NCBI RefSeq assembly: GCF_003478035.1
Contig: NZ_QUEP01000003.1
Span: 124,001 to 188,000 of the forward strand
Length of the DNA: 64,000 nucleotides
Origin: Clostridium sp. OF03-18AA
GTDB lineage: Bacteria; Bacillota; Clostridia; Lachnospirales; Lachnospiraceae
Direction of reading: 5' to 3'
Below are positions 31,446 to 41,637 of this stretch, piece after piece (positions within the stretch are counted from its first letter, which is position 1; every line of letters starts with the position of its first letter). A program made the position numbers and the translations under genes. The notes under the pieces are model-generated. The model had not been told where the DNA came from and searched no databases. It saw only the letters and a program-made list of their open reading frames with translations.

Positions 31446-33194
31446 TTATCTCTTCCATGTCTTTTTTATTGCTTCGACGTCTAAAGAATGCCATTCCTCT
31501 TTCCATAATTGCAGATAAGGTATATCGGTTGATGACGGTTTTAAATCGCATTCTTCTACCTGAACAATTGACGGTAATATCACTGCATCTCCAATAAGTA
31601 AACATTCCCCGGCTCTTAAAACTGGCATTTTATCTACAATGTTTCCTAATGTGTCTGGCAACAATCTTTTCACATAATTCTGATCTGCAGGATTAGTCAA
31701 ACGTAATGACAAAAAATTATTACATTGTGAAAAAATTGTTTCGGATATTTCAGATGGACGCTGACTTGCCAACATCAGTGAAATTCCATATTTTCTTCCT
31801 TCTTTAGCAATACGTTCTATGGATTCTCTTGATGCCCGATATTTTGCCATATCATTATTAGGAACATACTTATGAGCTTCTTCATATACTAATAATATTG
31901 GCACATCATTGATAACCTCACCTTCTCCCGTACTATTTTCCGCTCTCATCCGCTTATAATAATATCCAAATTCAAATAAGATTCTTGAGATTAATGAAAC
32001 AGTTATACTCAATACATCAAATGGAACACCACTCAAATCTAAAATTGTAATATTTGATTTTGCCTCTTCTTGATATCCTAACAGTTCATGTAATGTTTCT
32101 TCAAACGAAATTTTCTTTGAAGCTTCTCCGAATAGAAATTCTAAACGCTTGTCATTTATTTTATTTTCCAATCTATCTATAAAATTTATCAGGCTTCCGT
32201 TATTTGTTCCAGATGCAGAAGATCCTGTATATTCAACTTCTTCCTCAAATAAACATTCAGCTTTTTTAGTATCATAATTATGTGTTTCTCCATCTGCTGT
32301 TTTATACGGAATATTATTATTTTTATCTTTCTTTTCATTATTTCTATTTTTGATATACATAAGTATTTCATCGACATCAAAAAAGAGCGGTGAATCGAAA
32401 TGTATTTTTTCCTTTAAAGCAGAATCTCCATTAAAATGTTTTTTTCGGTTATTAACAATTGCTTCTTTCAATACATTTCTTTGTCTATGATCATTGGCCT
32501 CTGTATCAATAAAAAGCTCTTGTAATTCATCACTATTTAACAACCAGTACGGCAATACTAAATTAGATATATCAATAAAATTAGCATTCGGAAATGCAGT
32601 ATGATACTCCGAATGAATATCAAAAACAACTATATGCGAATTATTTAATCCTTGATATGTTCCCTTTTTTGAACTAATTGCCTTTTGAAGTATTTTTGCT
32701 ACAGAATGAGATTTTCCGGATCCTGTTGACCCAACAATAGCTATATGTTTATTAAAAAATTTATCTCCATCTACTGGCACTGAAATAGTTCTATCTGTAG
32801 ATAATGTTGAGAAACTAAACTTTTTTTCATCTTCTAATGATTCTTCAAAAATTTTTTGAATTTCTTCTTTTTTGGCAGGTTCAACCTTTTTAGGTGGGAT
32901 TGCAATTGTATCTCCACCTCGTTCAAATCGCCCATTTCGAATTATGCCTAAAGGATTCGCTTCCAATATATATTTTCTATTTGCTTCTCCGCTTTGATTA
33001 ACTCCGACTTCAATATTGAAATTTTCAATAATTGCTATCAATACCGCATTATCATTATCTGCAATCCGAAGATATGACCCTACCTTAAGTTTTTCTTCTG
33101 CTAATTGAAAATTTTCTAAATCATCAACTGATATTTTTACCTTATTCGGCAGAACTGCAATAACTTCTGCATTAAGTTTTTCGTTTTCTTCCAT
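31446..33194 (-). CDS. HerA/DUF87-family ATPase of the defence operon
   Basis: 582 residues. The N-terminal HAS-barrel-like region (VIAVLPNKVKISVDDLENFQL...GSYLRIADNDNAVLIAIIENF) is followed by the P-loop IVGSTGSGKSHSVAKIL near residue 155, Walker B VPILLVYEEAHKYVP near residue 440 and ASQRPSEISETIFSQCNNFLSLRL, all HerA hallmarks. HerA forms hexameric DNA translocases that pair with nucleases; in phage-defence loci HerA partners SIR2 or DUF4297 proteins. The gene lies 11 nt after the DUF4297-like gene, supporting a two-protein complex. Very AT-rich. Confidence 0.88.
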   Translation of the reverse strand: MEENEKLNAEVIAVLPNKVKISVDDLENFQLAEEKLKVGSYLRIADNDNAVLIAIIENFNIEVGVNQSGEANRKYILEANPLGIIRNGRFERGGDTIAIPPKKVEPAKKEEIQKIFEESLEDEKKFSFSTLSTDRTISVPVDGDKFFNKHIAIVGSTGSGKSHSVAKILQKAISSKKGTYQGLNNSHIVVFDIHSEYHTAFPNANFIDISNLVLPYWLLNSDELQELFIDTEANDHRQRNVLKEAIVNNRKKHFNGDSALKEKIHFDSPLFFDVDEILMYIKNRNNEKKDKNNNIPYKTADGETHNYDTKKAECLFEEEVEYTGSSASGTNNGSLINFIDRLENKINDKRLEFLFGEASKKISFEETLHELLGYQEEAKSNITILDLSGVPFDVLSITVSLISRILFEFGYYYKRMRAENSTGEGEVINDVPILLVYEEAHKYVPNNDMAKYRASRESIERIAKEGRKYGISLMLASQRPSEISETIFSQCNNFLSLRLTNPADQNYVKRLLPDTLGNIVDKMPVLRAGECLLIGDAVILPSIVQVEECDLKPSSTDIPYLQLWKEEWHSLDVEAIKKTWKR

Positions 33195-33205
33195 CGTTCT
33201 TCCCC

Positions 33206-34408
33206 CTAAATCATCATATAAATATCTTCTGTTTTAGAAATTTGTATTCCATAGCAAAGATTTTGATTACTTTCATAAAATGGTTCTTTCAAATAGAATT
33301 GATAAATCACTTTAGTTCCTGTTGCTTTTTCTAAAATATCATCCAAATTTTCAATATGGTTAATTATTTTCACCTTTATGTCATTTACGTAATTTGCCCT
33401 CCGTATAATAGAATCAGCCATAAATTCTGCGCCTAAAAAATCATGTCCATCCCATAACCGTATATCTTCTCGTTGTAATTTTTTCTTCAAACCAACTAAT
33501 CGTTCCTGACTAATTCCATTCAAATAAACATATGGACAAAATGGTTTTATTTCCCTTCTGGATAGTTTACTCCAATTTTTTGATATCTTTGCAATCAGTG
33601 AAACAATTTGTGCATCATTTACCGTTGTATCACATTCAATCAAAAAAAATCTTTCAAATGGAGACACATTTCTTTGTGAAAAATACTGTTTCCGTATATC
33701 GGCACAATAATCTCGTATTCCCTTGAACTGTAAATACCATTTATCAAACAACATTTTTTTATTGTTAATTTTGTCCAAAAACTCTCTTTTGCTTACAATT
33801 CTCTCACACATTTTCTGTTGTACAGCTATTTCTTTAACTAATCTAAGAGCATTATTATAATAGTAATATTCTGCCTCAAATCTATCACATCCAAAAATCT
33901 TTTCTAAACCACTTATTACTTTATCCTGCTGTTCCTGATAATCTTCCGCATTAATATCAACATCTACCTTATCCAAGAACTCCTCTATATCTTTATCAGT
34001 TAAGTTTAGTTCCTCATGTAACACATGTACCACTTTCTTTTCAGTATATGTAAACAAATTCTTTTTTGCAAATTCTACAGTTAACATTCCTGGATATTTG
34101 TCTTGCCCCGATTGATATTTGCCATACAGTTTATATCGTATTTTTCTTTTTTCTGGAGTTCTATTGACATAATCTTTAAGCATAAGCCTAATTGGTTTTG
34201 CAATAACCGAATGATTATATTCTGTTTTTGCATAATACTTACACTGTACGGCAACCATTTCTTTTTCTTCAAGAATATCAACGTCTTCTATTCCCTCTAT
34301 TGTCACAGTATCCTCTTCATTTACTAAACTTATTAATTGAAAAATAAAATAGTCAAACTGATAATAATATCCTTTTATTGTATCTACTGCATCCCTGCTT
34401 CTTGCCAT
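33206..34408 (-). CDS. DUF4297-like (Cap4-type) predicted nuclease, HerA partner
   Basis: 400 residues. The N-terminal pattern DTIKGYYYQFDYFIFQLISL, then TIEGIEDVDI and VAVQCKYYAK, gives E...D...QxK, the PD-(D/E)xK-like active site of DUF4297/Cap4 endonucleases. The remainder is helical with no recognised domain and may sense a trigger or bind HerA. Known DUF4297-HerA pairs abort phage infection by degrading DNA; here the same logic is inferred from the adjacent HerA. 5-nt gap to the methyltransferase gene upstream, so one transcript. Family call is by motif recognition only. Confidence 0.7.
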   Translation of the reverse strand: MARSRDAVDTIKGYYYQFDYFIFQLISLVNEEDTVTIEGIEDVDILEEKEMVAVQCKYYAKTEYNHSVIAKPIRLMLKDYVNRTPEKRKIRYKLYGKYQSGQDKYPGMLTVEFAKKNLFTYTEKKVVHVLHEELNLTDKDIEEFLDKVDVDINAEDYQEQQDKVISGLEKIFGCDRFEAEYYYYNNALRLVKEIAVQQKMCERIVSKREFLDKINNKKMLFDKWYLQFKGIRDYCADIRKQYFSQRNVSPFERFFLIECDTTVNDAQIVSLIAKISKNWSKLSRREIKPFCPYVYLNGISQERLVGLKKKLQREDIRLWDGHDFLGAEFMADSIIRRANYVNDIKVKIINHIENLDDILEKATGTKVIYQFYLKEPFYESNQNLCYGIQISKTEDIYMMI

Positions 34409-34413
34409 ATACT

Positions 34414-36042
34414 TTATCCTCTTTTTAATCTCCTATGCTGCATCTTCTTCCATATTCCCCTCGCCATAGAACAAGTCTCCTCATTAACATGCAAATACTC
34501 GCCTAAAATACTATTATCTACAAGATCCAAAGCCTTCTCGATATTCTCTCCATTACGCACAATTTCATCTACCTGATATAATATTTCCTTAACCTTTTCA
34601 ATTGGAACACAATCCAAAATAGGAACCAATACATTTCCTACTTCTCCCGGCAATATTTCTAATACCCCACCACCATAACTACGTCCACAGATTTCCGTAA
34701 AAGCAAAAGAAATACTATTATAATACGATAAAACTATTCTCTCTGGCTCAATATCATTATTAAATTTTATCCTATGCATAGTATCTGTAGAAACAGCATC
34801 GCAACAATTCAACACGAATTTAGGATATAGATTATTTCTGCGAAGGAAAAAAGCATCCGGCACCCATACAGATGGTATTTGATACCATTTCTCTCTGATT
34901 TTACATTTATATCCCGTGTTATCACCATTCTTCTCGCCAAGTTCAATATATTTTTTTTGTCCTTGACTATATTTTTCTATTGGAGTATCTGGAAAATCAA
35001 TCAAATAAGCTGCTTTTCCCTGATCAACATTTTTCTTCCAGTCATCATATTTGAAAAAGACACTATGTGCATGAGAACTTCTTCCTATCAATGGTCGAAC
35101 AACATTAGTTAAATCATATACTTCAACCATTTTTTTATCTACTGAAAAGTACTTATTATTTCCTGTTGTGATCCCCACATTAATAATACCGGTTTCAGAC
35201 AACGTTTGAAATCTATCATCATTTTTCAAATCTAAAATCAGTTGATTTTCTTGCTCTGTTGTAAAGTATTTTGTCCACTTTTCATGCACATGGCTAAGTT
35301 TCTGAAAACCATTCGCATATATATTAAGATTTTCTAAATCATCAAGGTTATTTAATTCTATAATCCTTATGCCTTTTTCTGAATCTCCTTTTTCTCCAAT
35401 AAAAACTACCACTTCTTGTTCAATGCCTGGGAAAACCAATTCTTCAAATGTTAATAATGTTATTTTGGATAACTTATTAGACAAAAACAATCTTAAATCT
35501 TCCGCATACGCAACCTGTAAAATTTCCGCTGGAATTACAAACGCAATTTTCCCATTATTACTCAACATATGAACGCAAGCAACCATGAATCCAACCCATG
35601 TGTTTATCAGCTTATTGGCTTTCATTCCATGACTTGTTAATATTTCAGCCATTTCCATTCTTTGCTTTTCTTCAAGATATTGATAACGTATATACGGTGG
35701 ATTTCCAAGTATCAAGTCATACTTATTTATATCCTTATATTTTTGATAAAACTCAAAAAAATCTCTATTCACAACAGATACATTTGGATTATTTTTTAAC
35801 TTCGCAGCCACTTTTTTGGCTTCATTTTTTTCGATTTCTATTGCAGTCACTTTTCTATTTTGAGTCAAGAACTGCGTTTCAACTAATGCGTCCACAAACA
35901 CCCCATCTCCGCAACTGGGTTCTAATATTGATTTAATGGATGCATCCTGCTTAAAAAAATCCACCATTTTTTCTGCCAATTTTAGTGGTGTATAATAAGC
36001 ACCTCTTAATTTCTGTTCTGTACTGTCTTCTTTTAATATCAT
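34414..36042 (-). CDS. N6-adenine DNA methyltransferase (Eco57I/TaqI class), second methylase of the operon
   Basis: 542 residues. SAM motif ILEPSCGDGVFVDAL near residue 40 and catalytic NPPYIRYQYLEEKQR near residue 115, followed by a large target-recognition region (residues 250-480). There is no nuclease motif at the N-terminus, so it is methylase-only and could modify the second strand of the site read by the fused enzyme upstream. It starts GGTGAGAGAATG, 8 nt after that gene. Confidence 0.85.
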   Translation of the reverse strand: MILKEDSTEQKLRGAYYTPLKLAEKMVDFFKQDASIKSILEPSCGDGVFVDALVETQFLTQNRKVTAIEIEKNEAKKVAAKLKNNPNVSVVNRDFFEFYQKYKDINKYDLILGNPPYIRYQYLEEKQRMEMAEILTSHGMKANKLINTWVGFMVACVHMLSNNGKIAFVIPAEILQVAYAEDLRLFLSNKLSKITLLTFEELVFPGIEQEVVVFIGEKGDSEKGIRIIELNNLDDLENLNIYANGFQKLSHVHEKWTKYFTTEQENQLILDLKNDDRFQTLSETGIINVGITTGNNKYFSVDKKMVEVYDLTNVVRPLIGRSSHAHSVFFKYDDWKKNVDQGKAAYLIDFPDTPIEKYSQGQKKYIELGEKNGDNTGYKCKIREKWYQIPSVWVPDAFFLRRNNLYPKFVLNCCDAVSTDTMHRIKFNNDIEPERIVLSYYNSISFAFTEICGRSYGGGVLEILPGEVGNVLVPILDCVPIEKVKEILYQVDEIVRNGENIEKALDLVDNSILGEYLHVNEETCSMARGIWKKMQHRRLKRG

Positions 36043-36050
36043 TCTCTCAC

Positions 36051-39032
36051 CTAAAATTGCAAATTATAAATTTTTGTAATATTATCTTCAATTTGTTTAC
36101 TTAAATTTTCCTTTTCGGCTTCTATTACACTAATAGATGCTTTATCTTTTTTCTGTTCTAATACAATATTCAACTCATTTATTTTCTTTGTTGAAGTAAG
36201 CACTGATTCATATAACGCTTTTTGCTTTTCATCATCAAAATCTAATTCAACAAAAGGTATTTTCTTTAATAGGTATGTTCCTCTCGCTATAAATCCACCT
36301 TCAAAATCACTTCCCATAATTTGAAATAGTTTTTCTGTATATGGATGATTCAACCATGCTTGTATATACCTTAAATCATATTTTGAATCAGGCAGCTTTG
36401 CTATTGCACAATATCCCGCTGTGCCACCAGAAGCAATGAGCATATCATTTTCATCATATGCATACATTGGTTCTTTACTTAAAATTCTAACAATTAACTT
36501 AGGAGTATTTACAAATGCAGTCAAAGCCTGTGTTCTTCCATATTGATACCAAGTATCGGCTGTTGCATTCTTTATGTCACGACCTTTTCCACCATTTAAA
36601 CATTTAGGAACTAACAAGTCATAACAGTCCTGTAGGTATTGATATGTTCCAGGATACTCTTTTTTCATAATCTCAACGTTGATCAAGCTACCATCTGCAT
36701 TATATGGAAAAATAATATGCTTATCCGTTTTTAACAATGAATATGTACCCATTCCTTTTTCATCAGCCTTAGTTGGTTTAAAGAAAGGCTTCAAAATACG
36801 CTTTTCTATATGGTATCTTTTTTCAAACTTATCAACAATTATTTCGTCTTCTTTTTCTGAAACAATTTCATCTTTACTAAACCAATATACCGGTTTAGGT
36901 CTTTCTGCACTTGTTTGTATTCCATTAAAAATATTTACTATTTCACCTAATGGTTTCCCATTTTCTTCTACCGTTGCAATCATTTTCATGAATTTAATAT
37001 CTGTAGTTAATCTCCACGGATTTTCATCTAATAATTCATTCTTTATCCTAATACTTTCCTGTTCTTCTCCAGTCCACAGATCAATTAACGAAGTAACATT
37101 TGTATATTCCATCTGCTTACTGCTTTCTTTGCATAACGTAATTATGCAACTATAAATAGTCTTATCAGGGAAAAGTTGCATATCTCCAAAATCATCTAAT
37201 TTAGATACATGTTTAGATATTATCCGACGCAGTTCTTGTCCTGCTCCTATTTTATAAAATTTATTCGGCACGATATAACACATTTGACCATTTTCTTTTA
37301 AAAGATTAAACGCTTCTTCAAGAAATAAAAAATATTTATCAAATTGTTTATATGCACTTTTATATTTCTTCTTATAAACTGCAAATTCTGCTTCTGTCTC
37401 TAAGGTATGAATATCTTCTGTTTTTACATATGGTGGATTACCAATAATAGCGTCAAATCTTGATCCGCTATTGATCATGCTCCATTCAAACGGTTTTATA
37501 TTGCACAATGCCTCTATTGACATATCTTTTCCAGATATATCTTCTCTGCAAATCAATGAATTCCCATTTTTTATATTAGAACTTAAATCTGGTAAAATCG
37601 GAACGCATTCTTTCACAGATGCTGGTGTTTCATCTTCTATTAACTTTATTAATAAAGAAAATTTGCTAACTTCAACAGCATGAACATCAATATCTACGCC
37701 ATAAATACATCTCGTTAAAATATCCTTTTTATCAGTTAATGGCAATTTCTTTTTTCCATTACTCAACTCTAATAAATGTTTTGAATCGTGCTGCATATAC
37801 CATTCTGTACAATAATCAACCAAAAATTGATATGCCTCCTCTAAAAATATTCCCGATCCACAAGCGATATCTGCAATTTGAATATCTTTTATTTCTTCTG
37901 GCGTTTTTTTCTCACAAATTGGAGCTAATGTATTTTTTACCATATATTTTACAATTTCGACAGGTGTCGATACCACTGAACGATATTTATACTCTTTCTT
38001 CGCAGCCAATATTATATGGTCATCTCTTTCAACAAGACTTTCTGTAAGAAAACTCTCATATATTTTTCCTAAAATTCCTGGCTCAATAATGTTAAACATA
38101 TATGGAGTCTTCGGATAATATAGTGAAAGAATCATATTAAAAATAATATCATTATTCAAATCAAAAATAATATTATCGCCCGCAAATAGCTTAGAATTAT
38201 ATTTTTTATCAACTTCTTTAAAAACTTTTGTTAATGCCCTCTGCAACTCTACTTTATTCCGTGCAGTTTCTTTTAAACTTTGATATAATGGCAGATTTCT
38301 GTCTTCACAAATTCGTAAAAAGATAATTTGATTTATAAATTCTTGCACTACATCATTCAAAACATCTGTATCTTTGTATGTATTATCTGTACGATACAAG
38401 TAATCACCAATTTCAAGTCTCCATTCATTAATTTGCTTTAAGAAGACTTCATCTACTTCTGTTGAATATCGTTCTTCGTTTGGAAATTTATCCTCAACAT
38501 ATTTATCATATTTTCCAGTATAAACACTTTCTCTTGAAATCAACTCATATATTTCTTCATACTTCTTTAAATACTCTAAATAGTGATATTTTCGATACAA
38601 CGATACCGTCGCAGAATCTCCATCCTGTGGCTTATTTGTAACATCATAAATCATCATATCCTCAAAATTTGTTAATATGGACAATTTATGTTTTGCATTC
38701 CATCCATAACGTCTTGCCTGAATAGCCGGTTCTTGTTCTTCTTTTATATTTACTGCCGGTTTCTTAGCTTCTACAAAGATTTTTGATACACCATTTAAGG
38801 TTAATGTATAGTCTGGTCTATCTCCACTGTTTGAAAATTTTTCCACAACGACTTCTTTATATTGCGGAGACGTTCCTTTTTCATTATGTACATCCCAACC
38901 AAAGCTCTCTAATAATGGACTTATAAATTCATCTCTACAATCTTGTTCATTAAACTCTCTTGCATTTCTATAAAACTCCATATTTTTTTGATACTGGGCT
39001 ATTAGTCTTGATAATCTTTCTTTATTATTCAT
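36051..39032 (-). CDS. Type IIG restriction-modification enzyme (fused nuclease, N6 methylase and specificity)
   Basis: 993 residues from MNNKERLSRLIAQYQ; a GTG five codons upstream is possible. An N-terminal PD-(D/E)xK nuclease is indicated by GDRPDYTLTLNGVSKIFVEAKKP (D and E-x-K near residues 75-95). The methylase core has IADIACGSGIFLEEAYQF (motif I, near residue 390) and AIIGNPPYVKTED (motif IV, near residue 535). The C-terminal third is a target-recognition domain ending in a coiled coil (LEQKKDKASISVIEAEKENLSKQ). One polypeptide cuts unmodified DNA and methylates one strand. Confidence 0.9.
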   Translation of the reverse strand: MNNKERLSRLIAQYQKNMEFYRNAREFNEQDCRDEFISPLLESFGWDVHNEKGTSPQYKEVVVEKFSNSGDRPDYTLTLNGVSKIFVEAKKPAVNIKEEQEPAIQARRYGWNAKHKLSILTNFEDMMIYDVTNKPQDGDSATVSLYRKYHYLEYLKKYEEIYELISRESVYTGKYDKYVEDKFPNEERYSTEVDEVFLKQINEWRLEIGDYLYRTDNTYKDTDVLNDVVQEFINQIIFLRICEDRNLPLYQSLKETARNKVELQRALTKVFKEVDKKYNSKLFAGDNIIFDLNNDIIFNMILSLYYPKTPYMFNIIEPGILGKIYESFLTESLVERDDHIILAAKKEYKYRSVVSTPVEIVKYMVKNTLAPICEKKTPEEIKDIQIADIACGSGIFLEEAYQFLVDYCTEWYMQHDSKHLLELSNGKKKLPLTDKKDILTRCIYGVDIDVHAVEVSKFSLLIKLIEDETPASVKECVPILPDLSSNIKNGNSLICREDISGKDMSIEALCNIKPFEWSMINSGSRFDAIIGNPPYVKTEDIHTLETEAEFAVYKKKYKSAYKQFDKYFLFLEEAFNLLKENGQMCYIVPNKFYKIGAGQELRRIISKHVSKLDDFGDMQLFPDKTIYSCIITLCKESSKQMEYTNVTSLIDLWTGEEQESIRIKNELLDENPWRLTTDIKFMKMIATVEENGKPLGEIVNIFNGIQTSAERPKPVYWFSKDEIVSEKEDEIIVDKFEKRYHIEKRILKPFFKPTKADEKGMGTYSLLKTDKHIIFPYNADGSLINVEIMKKEYPGTYQYLQDCYDLLVPKCLNGGKGRDIKNATADTWYQYGRTQALTAFVNTPKLIVRILSKEPMYAYDENDMLIASGGTAGYCAIAKLPDSKYDLRYIQAWLNHPYTEKLFQIMGSDFEGGFIARGTYLLKKIPFVELDFDDEKQKALYESVLTSTKKINELNIVLEQKKDKASISVIEAEKENLSKQIEDNITKIYNLQF

Positions 39033-39059
39033 ATTTACATTCCCCACTTATCGTTAAAA

Positions 39060-39245
39060 TTACAATGCACTTTTACCACTTTTTACCCACTCGTCTACTT
39101 CGGTTAATTTAAATTTCCATAATCTTCCAATTTTGTGCGCCGGTATATCTGTTTTTTTAATCCAATTTCTGATTGTATCTTTTGTCACACCCAAATATTC
39201 TGCAGTTTCCTCTAAACTACACCATTTATCTATTAAATCACTCAT
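39060..39245 (-). CDS. Excisionase/MerR-type HTH protein, first gene of the defence operon
   Basis: 61 residues. CSLEETAEYLGVTKDTIRNWIKKTDIPAHKIGRLWKFKLTEVDEWVKSG is the classic helix-turn-helix of the excisionase/DNA-binding-17 family. Such genes commonly precede restriction-modification operons, where they probably control expression so that methylation comes before cutting. GGAGG upstream; 27-nt gap to the type IIG gene. Confidence 0.85.
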   Translation of the reverse strand: MSDLIDKWCSLEETAEYLGVTKDTIRNWIKKTDIPAHKIGRLWKFKLTEVDEWVKSGKSAL

Positions 39246-39392
39246 CTTATCCTCCAGGCCTATATATCTTGCATAATAAAACTATTCTTAGTTTAACTCA
39301 TTTCCACCCAAAAAGCAACCGTATGTTCTATGATTTAATAGTATTTAATGGGAATTTAATGGGAAGGAATCTATTCCTTCCCTGACATCATT

Positions 39393-39773
39393 CTAGTTCA
39401 TATATACAACATTCATTAGCACAATCTCCTCCGCACATGCCCGGATATTATTCATTTTCCCAACCCATACCATCTGATCCTGCATCTTCAGTTCTTCTGT
39501 CACTCCCTGCTTTTCTTTCATCTGCTCCACCAGTCTGTCCATCATCTGATTACACTCCTCGTCAACCTGATGCAAGTGCTCATTTAACTTTCCAGCAAGT
39601 ACCAGCTCCAGATATAATCCTTTCCCATGCTCTTTCAAGTAAGTTTTTCTCAACATTCCATACTTTCCAATCGGATACTCTGTCTCTTCCGGAAGATACA
39701 GGTCTGGATAATACAGACCGTCCTTTCCTAAAGTATAGCTGATTCCATTTTCTCCCATAATGTGTTTCTCCAT
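39393..39773 (-). CDS. TnpV-family protein of E2
   Basis: 126 residues from MEKHIMGENGISYTLGKDGLYYPDL (AGGAGG upstream). The helix ...GKYGMLRKTYLKEHGKGLYLELVLAGKLNEHLHQVDEE and terminal MVWVGKMNNIRACAEEIVLMNVVYMN are the TnpV signature. Function unknown; found on many Clostridia mobilizable elements. Paralogue of the E3 protein at 48882-49259. It marks the boundary between the mobility module and the cargo. Confidence 0.8.
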   Translation of the reverse strand: MEKHIMGENGISYTLGKDGLYYPDLYLPEETEYPIGKYGMLRKTYLKEHGKGLYLELVLAGKLNEHLHQVDEECNQMMDRLVEQMKEKQGVTEELKMQDQMVWVGKMNNIRACAEEIVLMNVVYMN

Positions 39774-39783
39774 GATTGTCCTC

Positions 39784-40242
39784 CTATCTTGCTCCCCGAT
39801 CTTTGTTCTGACTACGGGTATGCGGTTTATTTTTCTGTTCATTCTGTATTTCTTGTTTCTTTTCTGCCAGCTTTGCTCTAATACCACGTGCTACTGGCTC
39901 TTTGCCAGTTTCTTTCTTCCATTTTTCTATTGCATTTCGATACTGGCTATACTCAGTTTGAGAAACCTTAAAATCTTTTAAAAATTCCTGTACACTTCCA
40001 TATCCGATTTTCTGCACAATCATTGGAAGATAATCTTTCATATCTCTGATCTGACTTTTCAGTTCATCAATTTCTTTCTGCAATTCTTTTTTCTTTCTTC
40101 TTTTAAACCATCCCTTGACTTCTGACAGTTCTTTTTTCTTTGCAGAAAGCTGTTTTTGTTTCTGTTGAATTGCAGTATTTTGTTCGTCCAGTTCTTTCTT
40201 AACTTTGAAAAATTTCGGATACTTCGATGCAAGCCTCGTCAT
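39784..40242 (-). CDS. Coiled-coil accessory protein downstream of the E2 relaxase
   Basis: 152 residues. Strong coiled coil (KKELDEQNTAIQQKQKQLSAKKKELSEV...KKELQKEIDELKSQIRDM) followed by a compact basic domain (EFLKDFKVSQTEYSQYRNAIEKWKKETGKEPV). It lies 15 bp after the relaxase gene and may be a detached relaxase C-terminal helper or a relaxosome component. No family recognised. Confidence 0.55.
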   Translation of the reverse strand: MTRLASKYPKFFKVKKELDEQNTAIQQKQKQLSAKKKELSEVKGWFKRRKKKELQKEIDELKSQIRDMKDYLPMIVQKIGYGSVQEFLKDFKVSQTEYSQYRNAIEKWKKETGKEPVARGIRAKLAEKKQEIQNEQKNKPHTRSQNKDRGAR

Positions 40243-40257
40243 TTCTGGCTGCTTCGG

Positions 40258-41325
40258 TTATGCCTTTTCTTCTTTCATCTTCACACTTTCTGGTACGATA
40301 TTTTCTGCAATCCTCTCTGTTTGCTCAGGTTCCGTTGTTCCTGCCTGTGCCACGTTTGCCTGTTCCGATACTTCCCTGGGTTTCTTAAACAGCACACTTG
40401 CTATTAAAAACTCCAATGCCTCAACAGCCACTGTTACAACTCTGGAAAATAATCGTGGTCTGTTTCCACGACGGGCAATTGATTCCCTGATTGGCTCCGT
40501 GATTTCTTTCCGCTTCACTTCCATTATCTTCGGTTCTAGCACTCCACTAATCAATGCCATATCAACAGCTCTGTTCCATTCCCAGCGTTTTTGGTTATCC
40601 TCTTCTATTTCCTGTGCCTTCGGATTGTTCTTTCCAATTTTCTTTGTTGCAAGATACACGCCACCACGCTCAAATACCTGTAGTTTCTGTTTCTCGTCCT
40701 GCACATAAATATTGATTAAATCTGTATAAGAATGCTTTACCTCATCCAGAAATGAATTGCTCTTGAAGCGTTCATCTTTCGCAGTAAACAGCTTCTTCTC
40801 ATAGACTTCTCCTTTCTTCACAACACTGCAGCCTTCTCGGATCTCGCCATCTTCTCCTAATACTTCTCTCTTGGTTCGGACATGTTTTCCATGTTCATCA
40901 TAAAACATATTTCTACTGGCAATCTTAATGATTGGTTCATCCAATAACTTCCGTTCTGCAAATATCAAATGAATGTGATAATTAGTCTTTCTTTTATTGT
41001 GGTGCAAAGCAGCAATACACTCTGTTCCATAATTCTGTTTAAAATGATTTGTAAAAAGTTGCAACAATCTGTCTGGCTGATATTCTGTAAAACTCTCTGG
41101 CAAAGCAATAATCAATTCTCTTGCCTCAATACATTTTCCTTCTGTCCCGCTTTTTACAAATTCTTCCTGATTACATTTTGCAAGTTCCCGCCAAAATTTC
41201 CGTTCTGTGGTTTCATAAACTGCATAGAGGTTTTCCTGTTTTGCATGACTGGATATATAAGTGATTCTGCCTTTTACATTGCTTAGTTTTGTCATTTGAA
41301 TAAATGAATTTCTTCCGATAGGCAC
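40258..41325 (-). CDS. MobA/MobL-family relaxase of E2
   Basis: 355 residues. IQMTKLSNVKGRITYISS opens the relaxase domain, with the histidine motif KTNYHIHLIFAERK near residue 115. It nicks oriT for mobilization by a helper conjugative system such as E1. The start is ambiguous: GTG at 41325 lies only 2 nt after AAGGAGG, whereas an ATC two codons later is at the ideal 8 nt. The C-terminus is polar and variable. Confidence 0.82.
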   Translation of the reverse strand: MPIGRNSFIQMTKLSNVKGRITYISSHAKQENLYAVYETTERKFWRELAKCNQEEFVKSGTEGKCIEARELIIALPESFTEYQPDRLLQLFTNHFKQNYGTECIAALHHNKRKTNYHIHLIFAERKLLDEPIIKIASRNMFYDEHGKHVRTKREVLGEDGEIREGCSVVKKGEVYEKKLFTAKDERFKSNSFLDEVKHSYTDLINIYVQDEKQKLQVFERGGVYLATKKIGKNNPKAQEIEEDNQKRWEWNRAVDMALISGVLEPKIMEVKRKEITEPIRESIARRGNRPRLFSRVVTVAVEALEFLIASVLFKKPREVSEQANVAQAGTTEPEQTERIAENIVPESVKMKEEKA

Positions 41326-41424
41326 TCCCTCCTTGTCTTCGGCAAAATAAATTCTGCCATATCATTTGTGAGTGGATGCATCGGCATCCGTTTACGAACT
41401 ATCCGCCTGTCGGCGGAACAGCTC

Positions 41425-41490
41425 CCGGCAGGGCGAAATATTCTGAGTACAAATCTTTAATTTGTGCGATGGGTGTATTTCGCTCTCAAA
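41425..41490. other. Candidate oriT of E2
   Basis: Nested inverted repeats about 100 bp upstream of the relaxase start: GCGAAATA (41433-41440) with TATTTCGC (41476-41483), enclosing ACAAAT/ATTTGT (41449-41454 and 41460-41465). The position suits a nic region. The rest of 41326-41637 shows no gene. Confidence 0.4.
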
Positions 41491-41637
41491 CGCCGAGGGC
41501 TTTGTGAGATGCTTCTTACATCTACCACAACTTGGCTTTCGCTTTTCATTTTGGGCGTATCCGCCCTCTTTTTCTGCCCGTATCCGGGCTTATTTTTTTC
41601 ACTAACAACAAACCGACTATTACTCTTCCTTTCTGCT

